From assembly GCF_020783335.1 (NCBI RefSeq), contig NZ_CP086068.1, positions 4,278,001 through 4,342,000 of the forward strand: a DNA stretch of 64,000 bases, given 5' to 3'. Within the stretch, counting starts at the first letter, position 1; each line of letters begins with the position of its first letter. Made by a program: the position numbers and the translations under genes. This DNA comes from Mucilaginibacter daejeonensis. GTDB lineage: Bacteria; Bacteroidota; Bacteroidia; Sphingobacteriales; Sphingobacteriaceae. The notes beneath the pieces were generated by a model. It worked only from the letters and a program-made list of their open reading frames with translations. It searched no databases and had not been told where the DNA came from. Of this stretch, positions 50,106 to 57,462 are shown one piece after another.

Positions 50106-50626
50106 AGATAGTTGAAGAACAGCGAGCCATTTATGAGGCCCTTGATGAGTACCGACGCCGGTTGACCGACATTCCGGATGAATTGTTCGACCGTACGCCC
50201 CCGTCGGGTGGGTGGAGTTATGCTGAGCTATATTCACACATCATGCAGGCCAGTTTGGGCTCTTCTATAGCCTCCGAAAAATGCTGCCGTAACACCAATG
50301 GCGTTACCAAAAAGGGCTTGAACTGGAAAGGCCTTATGTTCTTCCTGTTCGGCAAGTTCCCTAAGTCGTCCACCCCGGCGCCAGCGGCAATAGCCGATCT
50401 GGCCAAAAAGATCAGTAAGGAAGATGCCCGCAACCTGATCATCAAACTACGCAAACGCATTGATGAGACCACTCCTCTGTTATTACGTGCTAACGATAAC
50501 AGCAAGATCAGTCACCCACTGCTGGGCATGCTTAATGCTCGTCAATGGTTCAAATTCACCCGCATACATTTACAACATCATTTAAAGCAGCTCGACAGGA
50601 TAAAAAAAAGTTTTCCACACAGGTAA
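50102..50626 (+). CDS. DinB-like four-helix protein
   Basis: A 174-residue protein of the DinB/YfiT-like superfamily. The helical bundle pattern appears with ELFDRTPPSGGWSYAELYSHIMQA, where the His of SHIMQ is the first expected metal ligand, and with the C-terminal FTRIHLQHHLKQLDRI, which supplies the other two. Such proteins are often thiol-dependent metal-binding transferases or detoxification enzymes; no specific role can be given. It overlaps the nucleotidase gene by 4 bases and is followed by a very small membrane-protein gene. Confidence 0.88.
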   Translation: MKIVEEQRAIYEALDEYRRRLTDIPDELFDRTPPSGGWSYAELYSHIMQASLGSSIASEKCCRNTNGVTKKGLNWKGLMFFLFGKFPKSSTPAPAAIADLAKKISKEDARNLIIKLRKRIDETTPLLLRANDNSKISHPLLGMLNARQWFKFTRIHLQHHLKQLDRIKKSFPHR

Positions 50627-50692
50627 CTACCTGTAATTTAATATGGTCTTAACGATATAATAATTTTTACGACCGACCTTTATCTTGTTGTT

Positions 50693-50803
50693 ATGAATAT
50701 CGAATTCCCATATCTCATAGTCACCGGCCTCCTGATGCTTGTTGCCGCTTTTTACCTGAGCCCTTACGAGCTTAGTGTAAAAGAGGACGACGAGGACGAG
50801 TAA
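50693..50803 (+). CDS. Very small single-span membrane protein, 36 residues
   Basis: An ATG at 50693 opens a 36-codon frame ending at the TAA at 50801-50803. The product has a hydrophobic segment (residues 3-22, FPYLIVTGLLMLVAAFYL) followed by SPYELSVK and a strongly acidic tail EDDEDE. The N-out/C-in orientation is not decided by charge. The frame is not overlapped by any other likely gene, and the acidic end with its stop codon is unlikely to arise by chance after a clean hydrophobic helix. It lies between the DinB-like gene (66 bases) and the phosphoesterase gene (74 bases). I recognise no family; function unknown. Confidence 0.6.
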   Translation: MNIEFPYLIVTGLLMLVAAFYLSPYELSVKEDDEDE

Positions 50804-50877
50804 GCATCCTGCGTACCGGCGGGTACAACGAGGTGACTTATTGGAGCCAGACGAGCAACGCTTTACAGACCACCTGA

Positions 50878-51732
50878 ATGGCCAAGCGCGAAATAGATAT
50901 CGTAGTTATATCAGACATACACCTGGGCACTTATGGCTGCCATGCCAAAGAGCTGCTTCGTTACCTTAAAAGCATCCGCCCTAAAAAAGTTATCCTCAAC
51001 GGCGACATTATCGACATCTGGCAGTTCAGCCGGTCGTACTGGCCCGAGGCGCACATGAAAGTGGTACGCCGCATTCTCAAGTTCGTTACCGAAGGAATAC
51101 CCGTGTACTACCTGACCGGCAACCATGACGAGATGCTGCGCAAATTCACCGACCTTGACCTGGGCAAGTTCCAGTTGCTCAATAAGATGGTGTTAGAGGT
51201 GGATGGCAAAAAGGCCTGGGTATTTCATGGTGATGTGTTCGATGTGACCATGCAACATTCCAAATGGCTGGCCAAGCTGGGTGCGGTGGGGTATGATACC
51301 CTCATTGTGATCAACAGTATGGTCAACTGGTGCCTAACTGCCTTGGGCAGGCAAAAAATGAGCTTTTCACAAAAGATCAAAGGCAAGGTCAAGGAAGCTG
51401 TTAAATTCATCAACCACTTTGAACAGACCGCCGCCGACCTGGCCGTTGATAAAGGATACCATTACGTGATCTGCGGCCATATCCACCACGCCGAGATACG
51501 CCAAATCAACGCTACAGATAAGCCCGGCTCGGTCATCTATCTTAACTCAGGTGATTGGGTAGAATCACTCTCGGCTTTAGAATATGCTAACGGTGCGTGG
51601 TCCATTTACAAATATGACCATGCCGCCTTCAGTACCGACCCCGATGAGGAGGATAAAGCTGACACTGCCGAACTGGACTCCAGCCTTGACGTTAAACTCC
51701 TTTTAGAGAAGTTCAAGCTAAGCGTGCACTGA
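50878..51732 (+). CDS. LpxH-like metallophosphoesterase (putative UDP-2,3-diacylglucosamine diphosphatase)
   Basis: A 284-residue calcineurin-like phosphoesterase. The binuclear metal motifs are in order: ISDIHLG with Asp13/His15, NGDIIDIW with Asp43, TGNHDE with Asn82/His83, FHGDVFD, and CGHIHHAEI near residue 199. The closing region ends in an acidic tail. It resembles the LpxH-type UDP-2,3-diacylglucosamine hydrolases of lipid A synthesis, which are longer-loop in Bacteroidota (about 250-285 residues); the exact substrate is an inference. It fits the envelope theme with lptC and the DUF4292 operon. Confidence 0.88.
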   Translation: MAKREIDIVVISDIHLGTYGCHAKELLRYLKSIRPKKVILNGDIIDIWQFSRSYWPEAHMKVVRRILKFVTEGIPVYYLTGNHDEMLRKFTDLDLGKFQLLNKMVLEVDGKKAWVFHGDVFDVTMQHSKWLAKLGAVGYDTLIVINSMVNWCLTALGRQKMSFSQKIKGKVKEAVKFINHFEQTAADLAVDKGYHYVICGHIHHAEIRQINATDKPGSVIYLNSGDWVESLSALEYANGAWSIYKYDHAAFSTDPDEEDKADTAELDSSLDVKLLLEKFKLSVH

Positions 51733-51759
51733 CGCCTCCGCCTAAACATAAGCGCCGGT

Positions 51760-51793
51760 AGTGTGTTAATTTCAAAAGTCAAACTAACACACT
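51760..51793 (+). promoter_or_regulatory. Stem-loop adjoining the start codon of the small lipoprotein
   Basis: AGTGTGTTA (51760-51768) and TAACACACT (51785-51793) form a 9-bp perfect stem; beyond one mismatch, three further pairs (TTT/AAA) extend it inward. The stem ends one base before the ATG at 51795, so it could control ribosome access, or be an operator dyad. Confidence 0.5.
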
Positions 51794-51794
51794 T

Positions 51795-51929
51795 ATGAAA
51801 AGAACGATCCTTTGCTTGTCCTTCGCCGTTGTAAGTATGGCGATGTTCAGCAGTTGCCGCGGAGGCCGCGCGCTTCCGAAACCGCCTGGGCCACCACGCC
51901 ACGCCCAAATGGGACAGTTGCCACGCTAA
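51795..51929 (+). CDS. Very small predicted lipoprotein, 44 residues
   Basis: An ATG at 51795 opens a 44-codon frame ending at the TAA at 51927-51929. The first 20 residues are a signal peptide with the basic start MKRT, a hydrophobic core LCLSFAVVSMAMF, and the lipobox FSSC at residues 18-21; the mature peptide (24 residues) is basic and rich in Gly, Arg and Pro (RGGRALPKPPGPPRH). Small Gly/Pro/Arg-rich lipoproteins of this kind are widespread in Bacteroidota, function unknown. It starts one base after a stem-loop and ends just before a strong hairpin at 51943-51985, so it looks like a unit of its own. Confidence 0.6.
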   Translation: MKRTILCLSFAVVSMAMFSSCRGGRALPKPPGPPRHAQMGQLPR

Positions 51930-51942
51930 TATGCCCAACGCT

Positions 51943-51985
51943 CCGCGACCTGCATTGGTAGCCTGAAACACCATGCCGGTCGCGG
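51943..51985 (+). terminator. GC-rich hairpin after the small lipoprotein gene
   Basis: CCGCGACC (51943-51950) and GGTCGCGG (51978-51985) pair perfectly, and GCAT / ATGC and GGT / ACC pairs continue the stem inward with bulges. The T-run normally present after a terminator is missing (CGCATAAAAAG follows), so termination efficiency is uncertain; an RNA-stabilising role is the alternative. Confidence 0.5.
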
Positions 51986-52062
51986 CGCATAAAAAGCCGG
52001 GTTTATGACATGCCGACAACAAGCGGGCGTATCATATACCTAACATTTTTCCGTTAATACAG

Positions 52063-52070
52063 TATATTTG
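52063..52070 (+). promoter_or_regulatory. -7 promoter element for the DUF4834 gene
   Basis: TATATTTG matches TAnnTTTG. The start near 52076 gives a leader of about 14 bases to the ATG at 52090. Confidence 0.6.
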
Positions 52071-52089
52071 TAGCCCAACTATTATCAGA

Positions 52090-52350
52090 ATGATACTGTT
52101 ACGTTTTTTGATCATATCCATTTGTGTGATGTACATCATACGCAGCCTGGTGCGATTATTTCTGCCTATGCTGTTTCAAAGCATGGTGAACAAAGCCCAG
52201 CAACAGCATAATTACAGCCAGCAGCGCTATGGCCAGCAACGCCCTCAGCAGCCTGATAACCGCATAAAGGTGGATCATATGCCTCCTGCTAAAAAAAGCT
52301 CGATACCTGACAACGAAGGCGATTTTATTGATTACGAAGAGGTAAAATAA
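52090..52350 (+). CDS. DUF4834 family membrane protein
   Basis: An 86-residue protein with one N-terminal membrane span (residues 3-25, RFLIISICVMYIIRSLVRLF region) and a polar, Gln-rich tail (NKAQQQHNYSQQRYGQQRPQ) that ends KSSIPDNEGDFIDYEEVK. The closing DFIDYEEVK is the hallmark of DUF4834 in Bacteroidota. Function is unknown; the tail may bind another protein in the cytoplasm. It has its own promoter and is followed by a second small membrane-protein gene after 8 bases. Confidence 0.88.
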   Translation: MILLRFLIISICVMYIIRSLVRLFLPMLFQSMVNKAQQQHNYSQQRYGQQRPQQPDNRIKVDHMPPAKKSSIPDNEGDFIDYEEVK

Positions 52351-52358
52351 CCGCGCAC

Positions 52359-52673
52359 ATGAATACCCCAGGCAACATATTCAGAGACCGTAATTATAGT
52401 TTGCAATCGCTCATCTCACTGGTGACGGCCAACTATATCGTGTTCGCGCTGGCGGTACAAATGTGCACTACCTGCACCCGTACGCACTGGACCCTATGGC
52501 TCATCCTGGCCGGTTTGGCCTGGTACAACTACTACATCATCCGCCGCAACCGCGACGAATTTGCCGAAAAACGCACGCAGATCATCTATGGCGTCAGCAT
52601 TTTAGGTATGGGTATCCTGTATTATTTGCTTGCCGTAGTGGCGCTGCACTGCAATACCCCAACCCCCTTGTAA
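52359..52673 (+). CDS. Small three-span membrane protein of unknown function
   Basis: A 104-residue protein with three predicted hydrophobic segments: about residues 15-33 (LISLVTANYIVFALAVQ), 43-60 (WTLWLILAGLAWYNYYII) and 80-98 (GVSILGMGILYYLLAVVAL). Between them is CTTCTRTH with a pair of Cys and a polar loop RRNRDEFAEKR. I do not recognise a family. It lies between DUF4834 (8-base gap) and the YfhO-type gene, which has its own -7 element, so it belongs to the DUF4834 transcription unit. Confidence 0.75.
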   Translation: MNTPGNIFRDRNYSLQSLISLVTANYIVFALAVQMCTTCTRTHWTLWLILAGLAWYNYYIIRRNRDEFAEKRTQIIYGVSILGMGILYYLLAVVALHCNTPTPL

Positions 52674-52704
52674 AACAAACCGTTCGTCATCTCCTTTAAT
52701 TTTA

Positions 52705-52712
52705 TATTTTTG
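52705..52712 (+). promoter_or_regulatory. -7 promoter element for the YfhO-type gene
   Basis: TATTTTTG fits TAnnTTTG within a T-rich tract, with a start near 52719 and an 18-base leader to the ATG at 52737. AT-rich context lowers specificity. Confidence 0.5.
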
Positions 52713-52736
52713 GGAATTGATTTTTCCAAAACATAG

Positions 52737-55223
52737 ATGAATAATTGGTTCAAACGCAATGGCATTCACTTTGCCATCTTCGGCTTATTTTTAGTGATCT
52801 GCTTCCTGTACTTTACCCCGGCTTTTCAGGGTAAAGCCTTAGGGCAAAACGACGTTACCCGCGCCCGCTCTACCCAAAAAGAGATCATGGATTACCGGGC
52901 AAAAGGTGAGACCATCCTTTGGACCAACCAGATACTGGGTGGTATGCCTACCTTCCAGATATGGGCACCTTACGCTAAAAATATCACCTCGCATATCGTA
53001 TCAGGCCTTAAAGCCGTGTTCCCTAACCCGATAGATACGGTGTTGATCCTGCTGTTAGGCGCTTACTTTTTATTCCGGGTGTTACGCATTAACCCTTGGC
53101 TTGCTGCGGCAGGTGCGGCGGCGTTCACCTTCTCATCCTACAATATCATTTTGATGGTGGCAGGCCATGCTAACCAGATATTCGCTATCGCCTTTTTTGC
53201 CCCTATCATAGCCAGTATCTTACTCACCCTGCGTGGTAAGCATCTCTTGGGTGCATCGCTCACAGCGCTGTTCCTGGCCATGGAGATCAGGGCCAACCAC
53301 ATCCAGATGACCTATTACCTGATGATGGCGTTGCTGATCCTGGTATGTATCGAATTCTATCACGCATTCAAAACCAAGCAGACCGCTGCTTTCATTAAGT
53401 CAGTAGCCTATTTGGCCGGCGCCCTGGCCTTAGCCGTAGCGGTGAACGCTTCCATACTGTGGAGCACTTACGAATATGGTAAATACACTTATCGCGGTAA
53501 ATCGAACCTGACCAAGAACGTAAGCGAACCTGCCGAAGGTTTGGACAAAGACTACACCTTTGCCTGGAGCCAGGGTATCGGTGAGTGTCTGACCTTTTTG
53601 GTTCCTAATGCATATGGCGGTGCTTCGGGCATGCGTGAGGTAGATCCGGCCAAGTCGGGCGTTACCAAGGCATTTGTGGCCAAAGGTTTGCCACAAGACC
53701 AGGCCGAAGGCTATACCCAGCAATTGGGTGGCATCGGTCTATCTACCTACTGGGGCGACAAGCAATTCACCGAAGGTCCGTTCTATTTTGGCGCTATCAT
53801 TTGCTTCATGTTCGTACTGGGTGTGATCATTGTGAAAGACCGCCTGAAATGGTGGTTATTGGGCACGGTGGTGTTCACCATGCTATTATCATTCGGCAGG
53901 CACTTCCCGCTATTGAGCGACCTTTTCTTTAGCTATTTCCCACTATACAATAAGTTCCGTGCGGTGGAATCGATACTGGCTGTTGCCGGCCTGTGTTTCC
54001 CATTGCTGGCCGTTTTGGCTGTTCAAGAGGTGATCGCTGCTCCTGATAAAAAAGCACTCACCAAAAAGGCGTTACTGGCCCTGTACATCGTGGGTGGTAT
54101 CGCTCTGGTGCTGTTCGCCATACCAAGCGTTCTCCTGAGTTTCCGCTCGGCCAACCAGCAAGACCTCATTACTTATCTTACTCAAGCCTTCCAGGGCGAT
54201 AGCGCTTTAGCCAACAGTGTGATGAACGGCCTGGTTGAAGACCGCGCTTCATTAGCCCGTATGGATGCCATGCGCTCACTGATCTTCATATTGATCGCCT
54301 TTGGTCTGCTCTGGGCTTACCTGAACCAAAAGGTGAACAGCACCTTGTTATCATTGGCTTTTTTCCTGCTGATACTGGTAGATATGTGCCAGGTAGATAA
54401 ACGCTACCTGAATAACGATAGCTTTACCGAGAAGCAGAACGCCCAGGATATTCAGCCGCGTGAGGTGGATACCTTCATCATGCGCGATACTGACCCCAAC
54501 TACCGCGTATTTGACGCCACTCAGAGCATTTTACAGGATGCGGTGAGCCCATACTTCCACAAGTCGATCGGTGGCTACTCAGCTGCCCGTTTGAAGCGTT
54601 ATGACGAGCTGATCGAGAACCAGTTCAGCAAAAGCGTGAACGAAGATGTGCTGGACATGCTGAACGTAAAGTACATCATCTCGGCCGATCAAAAGAACAA
54701 TGCTGCCACCATGCGTGCTAATACCACGGCTTGCGGTAATGCCTGGTTCGTAAAGAGCATCAAACTGGCCAAGAACGCCGATGAAGAGATGCAGGCGATC
54801 AGCAGCTTCGACCCTAAGAACGAGGCGATCGTTGATCAGCAGTACAGCAGCGTGGCCACGATCAAGAACGCCAACGTTGACCCTGCAGCCACCATCAAAC
54901 TGACCAGTTACAACCCTGACCACCTGGTATACCAATCAGGATCCACTACCGACCAGATCGCGGTATTCTCGGAAGTTTACTATGAAAAAGGCTGGACCAT
55001 GCTGATCGATGGTGTAGAGAAACCATACTTCCGTGCCGATTACCTGTTGCGTGCCGCACCTATACCGGTAGGCAACCACAAGATCGAGTTCATTTTCCAC
55101 CCGGCCTCTTACTACACCGGCGAAGGAATATCACTGGCCAGCTCGGCCGTGTTGGTGCTATTGCTGTTAGGCACTGTGGTAATGGAGACCCGCAAAAAGA
55201 ACCAGTTGGCTCCTAAAGCTTAA
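52737..55223 (+). CDS. YfhO family membrane protein (putative glycosyltransferase-like)
   Basis: An 828-residue integral membrane protein. The N-terminal two thirds contain about 11-13 spans (the first at about residues 10-28), with a long extracytoplasmic stretch around residues 60-100 (GQNDVTRARSTQKEIMDYR), and the C-terminal part (about 590-795) is soluble, followed by a last span (about 798-815). YfhO-type proteins belong to the GT-C glycosyltransferase superfamily; the Bacillus relative is needed for lipoteichoic acid glycosylation, and in Bacteroidota they are thought to be surface-glycan enzymes of unknown specificity. Catalytic Asp residues cannot be pinned down. Terminator follows at 55243. 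Confidence 0.9.
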   Translation: MNNWFKRNGIHFAIFGLFLVICFLYFTPAFQGKALGQNDVTRARSTQKEIMDYRAKGETILWTNQILGGMPTFQIWAPYAKNITSHIVSGLKAVFPNPIDTVLILLLGAYFLFRVLRINPWLAAAGAAAFTFSSYNIILMVAGHANQIFAIAFFAPIIASILLTLRGKHLLGASLTALFLAMEIRANHIQMTYYLMMALLILVCIEFYHAFKTKQTAAFIKSVAYLAGALALAVAVNASILWSTYEYGKYTYRGKSNLTKNVSEPAEGLDKDYTFAWSQGIGECLTFLVPNAYGGASGMREVDPAKSGVTKAFVAKGLPQDQAEGYTQQLGGIGLSTYWGDKQFTEGPFYFGAIICFMFVLGVIIVKDRLKWWLLGTVVFTMLLSFGRHFPLLSDLFFSYFPLYNKFRAVESILAVAGLCFPLLAVLAVQEVIAAPDKKALTKKALLALYIVGGIALVLFAIPSVLLSFRSANQQDLITYLTQAFQGDSALANSVMNGLVEDRASLARMDAMRSLIFILIAFGLLWAYLNQKVNSTLLSLAFFLLILVDMCQVDKRYLNNDSFTEKQNAQDIQPREVDTFIMRDTDPNYRVFDATQSILQDAVSPYFHKSIGGYSAARLKRYDELIENQFSKSVNEDVLDMLNVKYIISADQKNNAATMRANTTACGNAWFVKSIKLAKNADEEMQAISSFDPKNEAIVDQQYSSVATIKNANVDPAATIKLTSYNPDHLVYQSGSTTDQIAVFSEVYYEKGWTMLIDGVEKPYFRADYLLRAAPIPVGNHKIEFIFHPASYYTGEGISLASSAVLVLLLLGTVVMETRKKNQLAPKA

Positions 55224-55242
55224 ATACGCTATAAAGCATATT

Positions 55243-55274
55243 AAAAAGCCACCGACACCAGGTGGCTTTTTTTG
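55243..55274 (+). terminator. Terminator of the YfhO-type gene
   Basis: AAAAGCCACC (55244-55253) and GGTGGCTTTT (55261-55270) form a 10-bp stem with a 7-base loop, followed by a T-run. It is 20 bases after the stop codon. Confidence 0.9.
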
Positions 55275-55371
55275 TGGGTTGGAATGAACATTAGCTAATT
55301 ATGAAATTGGCAAAAAAGAGCGGTTCACCGCTCAAGATGCTGTCGGAATGCCCTGGACGAGCGTCATTAAG

Positions 55372-55536
55372 GTGTTACATTTCGGACCATCACTGTTACA
55401 TTTGGTGTTACATTTTGGCTTTTTGTATGCTTTTCCTGGAAAAAGTTGGGTTTTACGAATATCGTAATGACGAAAAGTGGGGAAAGTTGGGGAATTTTGT
55501 TACATCGATGTAACACTTCCAGGCGATATGTAACAC
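55372..55536. repeat. GTTACA-rich dispersed intergenic element, copy B
   Basis: This copy has direct GTTACA hexamers at 55375, 55394 and 55407, a conserved 112-base core (55405-55516) matching copy A at 7261-7372, and ends with an 18-base perfect palindrome TGTTACATCGATGTAACA (55498-55515) and an inverted TGTAACAC at 55529-55536. Core identity includes CTGGAAAAAGTTGGG, TTTTACGAAT, GAAAAGTGGGGAAA and TGGGGAATT. The two copies differ by several substitutions and compensating single-base indels. It has the same orientation relative to the window as copy A. Confidence 0.75.
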
Positions 55537-55846
55537 TGCATGAAACACTGAAAGATCAACGGCTATCTCCATTTAAGATCATGCTATGACCAGTGGGAAA
55601 ATACATTTCTCACTCCTTTGACCCACCGATCATTGAGGCCCTTTAAGCTTATCAATTTCACGGTAGCGGAGCATGAGCTTTCATAGCATCACTAACACAT
55701 AGTAGTAGTTCATAAGATCGATCAGGCCAATCATCATAAGAGTTGACATCAACCATTTATCATTGCTAAGCACTTCTTTCTCCTAATACTCAAAAGAACG
55801 ACCATCGGTTCATTCATCAAGCCGGTCACTTGCCCAAAAGTTTTAA

Positions 55847-55881
55847 CAAAAAAGCCGCCTTACCGATATGGGTAAGGCGGC
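55847..55881 (-). terminator. Terminator of the beta-helix lipoprotein gene
   Basis: GCCGCCTTACC (55854-55864) pairs with GGTAAGGCGGC (55871-55881) over 11 bp with a 6-base loop; on the minus strand a T-run (A-run 55847-55853) follows. It lies 35 bases after the stop codon. Confidence 0.9.
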
Positions 55882-55915
55882 AATCGATATTATCGTTCAG
55901 GTTATAAGTTCTGAA

Positions 55916-57382
55916 TTATTTTACAGCACCTGCGGTGGTGTAAGGAAGGGTGTTAGGGTCAAAATGAGCCCAGCTTGAAGCCCAGTTATCGCTACCGAAA
56001 GCACCTCTGTAAGTTACTTTGTCGAAGAAGCTATCAGCAAATTTAGCGTTGGTGAACACAGCTCCCGATGCAGCTGCTGTACCCGACTTAACAGTAAAGT
56101 TAGGCGTACCAGCGTTAGCATTACCTGAAGCTTTAAAGTCAAGACCATATTTTAACGGATCGGTCAACAGATCAAGCGCCGACTTGGTAGCATCGAACTC
56201 GTTGGCAGCACGCAGGGCAGCTTCAAATAAGGTCTTGTTCTGACCTTTGATCTCGTTGCTTTTGTTATTGCAATTGTAAATGATGTTGTTAGCGAACACG
56301 ATACGGCCAGCAGTGAAGTTGGTGCTGGTAGCAGCCGGAGTTACCACGGTACCATCGTCAAAGTAAACACCTTCAGTGTAGTTAGCTAATACCGAGTTAA
56401 CGATGCTTTGAGCCGAGTTACGACGGATCTGAGCAGCGTGCTGGAAGTTAGCGTTGATACCTGATGGAGTTGAGTTGGTACCGTTAGCTACGGTCAGCAA
56501 TGGGCCAAGGATGGTCATGTTAGAGAACATGGCACCTGTTTGTGGTGTGTTGTTAGAACCGGTAGCATCGTTATCAGACTCGAAACCGTTAGAGCCTGAG
56601 AAGTCGGCCACTACCTGTGCACGTTGTGCCAGGCCGAATTGGATCTTACCTGAGAAACCGAAGTCAGTATCAAAGTCATCATCCACCGCACCGATAGAAA
56701 GTAAGTGTTTAGCGTTAACAGTACCACCGAACCACTCGAAAGAGTCGTCACCTGAACGGTAAACCTCTACATAGTCGATAGTAGTACCTGAACCTACGCC
56801 ACCGAAAGTGATACCGTTGATCTCGTTATCTGGTGAGAAAGGGATACCAGCGAACTCTACACGTACATATTTTAAAGTACCTGAGTTGTCGGCAGCATCA
56901 GTACCACCGTATTGGATGTATTTTGAAGCATCACCTTTAGCATCTAAACCACCTTCGATAGTGGCCACACCACCGGCAGGGTTGATAGGTGCTTTACCTA
57001 AAAGGATCAAACCACCCCAATCGCCACTTGAACGGCCACCGGCCGAAACAGCCGAAGTGAACACGATAGGCTTATCAGCAGTACCTACAGCGCTGATCTT
57101 GGCACCGCGGGTGATAACCAAAGTACCTTTTGTTGATTTTTCACCTTTAATGATGGTGCCAGGCTCGATAGTAAGGGTGGCACCGTTAGTTACATATACA
57201 AATCCTTTTAACAGATAGATCTTGTTGGCGGTCCAGGTAGTTGACGTTGATATATCGCCGGTCACCTCAACAACGCCGCTGTTGTTTGTACCGCCATCAT
57301 CTTCAACATCATTTTTGCTACATGAAGCGAAAACGAAGGATAGCAGTGCGAACATTACTGCATAGAGTGTGCTTTTTTTCAT
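55916..57382 (-). CDS. Surface beta-helix-type lipoprotein, partner of a TonB-dependent receptor
   Basis: A 488-residue predicted lipoprotein started at the ATG at 57382 (an ATG at 57403 adds 7 residues and weakens the signal). The signal peptide ends in the lipobox FASC near residue 20, followed by acidic/Gly-rich spacer (SKNDVEDDGGTNNSG). The main body (about 45-460) has the repeated pattern of right-handed beta-helix folds: GDISTSTTWTANKIYLLKG, NGATLTIEPGTIIKGEK, SGDWGGLILLGKA and similar Gly/Asp/Thr-rich strands. It lies 80 bases after the receptor gene and probably forms a surface complex with it, in the manner of SusD-like partners, although it is not SusD. Ligand unknown. Confidence 0.85.
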   Translation of the reverse strand: MKKSTLYAVMFALLSFVFASCSKNDVEDDGGTNNSGVVEVTGDISTSTTWTANKIYLLKGFVYVTNGATLTIEPGTIIKGEKSTKGTLVITRGAKISAVGTADKPIVFTSAVSAGGRSSGDWGGLILLGKAPINPAGGVATIEGGLDAKGDASKYIQYGGTDAADNSGTLKYVRVEFAGIPFSPDNEINGITFGGVGSGTTIDYVEVYRSGDDSFEWFGGTVNAKHLLSIGAVDDDFDTDFGFSGKIQFGLAQRAQVVADFSGSNGFESDNDATGSNNTPQTGAMFSNMTILGPLLTVANGTNSTPSGINANFQHAAQIRRNSAQSIVNSVLANYTEGVYFDDGTVVTPAATSTNFTAGRIVFANNIIYNCNNKSNEIKGQNKTLFEAALRAANEFDATKSALDLLTDPLKYGLDFKASGNANAGTPNFTVKSGTAAASGAVFTNAKFADSFFDKVTYRGAFGSDNWASSWAHFDPNTLPYTTAGAVK

Positions 57383-57462
57383 ATGTGTTTTTGATTTGTG
57401 CAAATGAATTAAAATGGTATAAAGTATATGTTAACACGTTTTTATGTTAGCATTAACATTGG

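Larger units (their letters stand above)
55276..55915. other. 640-base region between convergent genes
   Basis: It lies between the YfhO-type gene and the beta-helix lipoprotein gene. It contains the second GTTACA element (55372-55536) and, at the right end, a terminator (55847-55881). The remainder (55537-55846) shows no ORF with coding character and no obvious repeat; a 70-codon open frame over the repeat is judged spurious. Confidence 0.7.

Noticed and set aside
51606..52022. Minus-strand open frame of 138 codons opposite the LpxH-like gene end and the small lipoprotein
   Set aside because: It is antisense to a well-supported gene, has an arginine/alanine-rich composition typical of shadow frames, and no family features.
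55301..55513. Plus-strand 70-codon open frame in the gap after the YfhO-type gene
   Set aside because: It runs through the repeat in another frame than the one compared above and has no coding features; treated as spurious.
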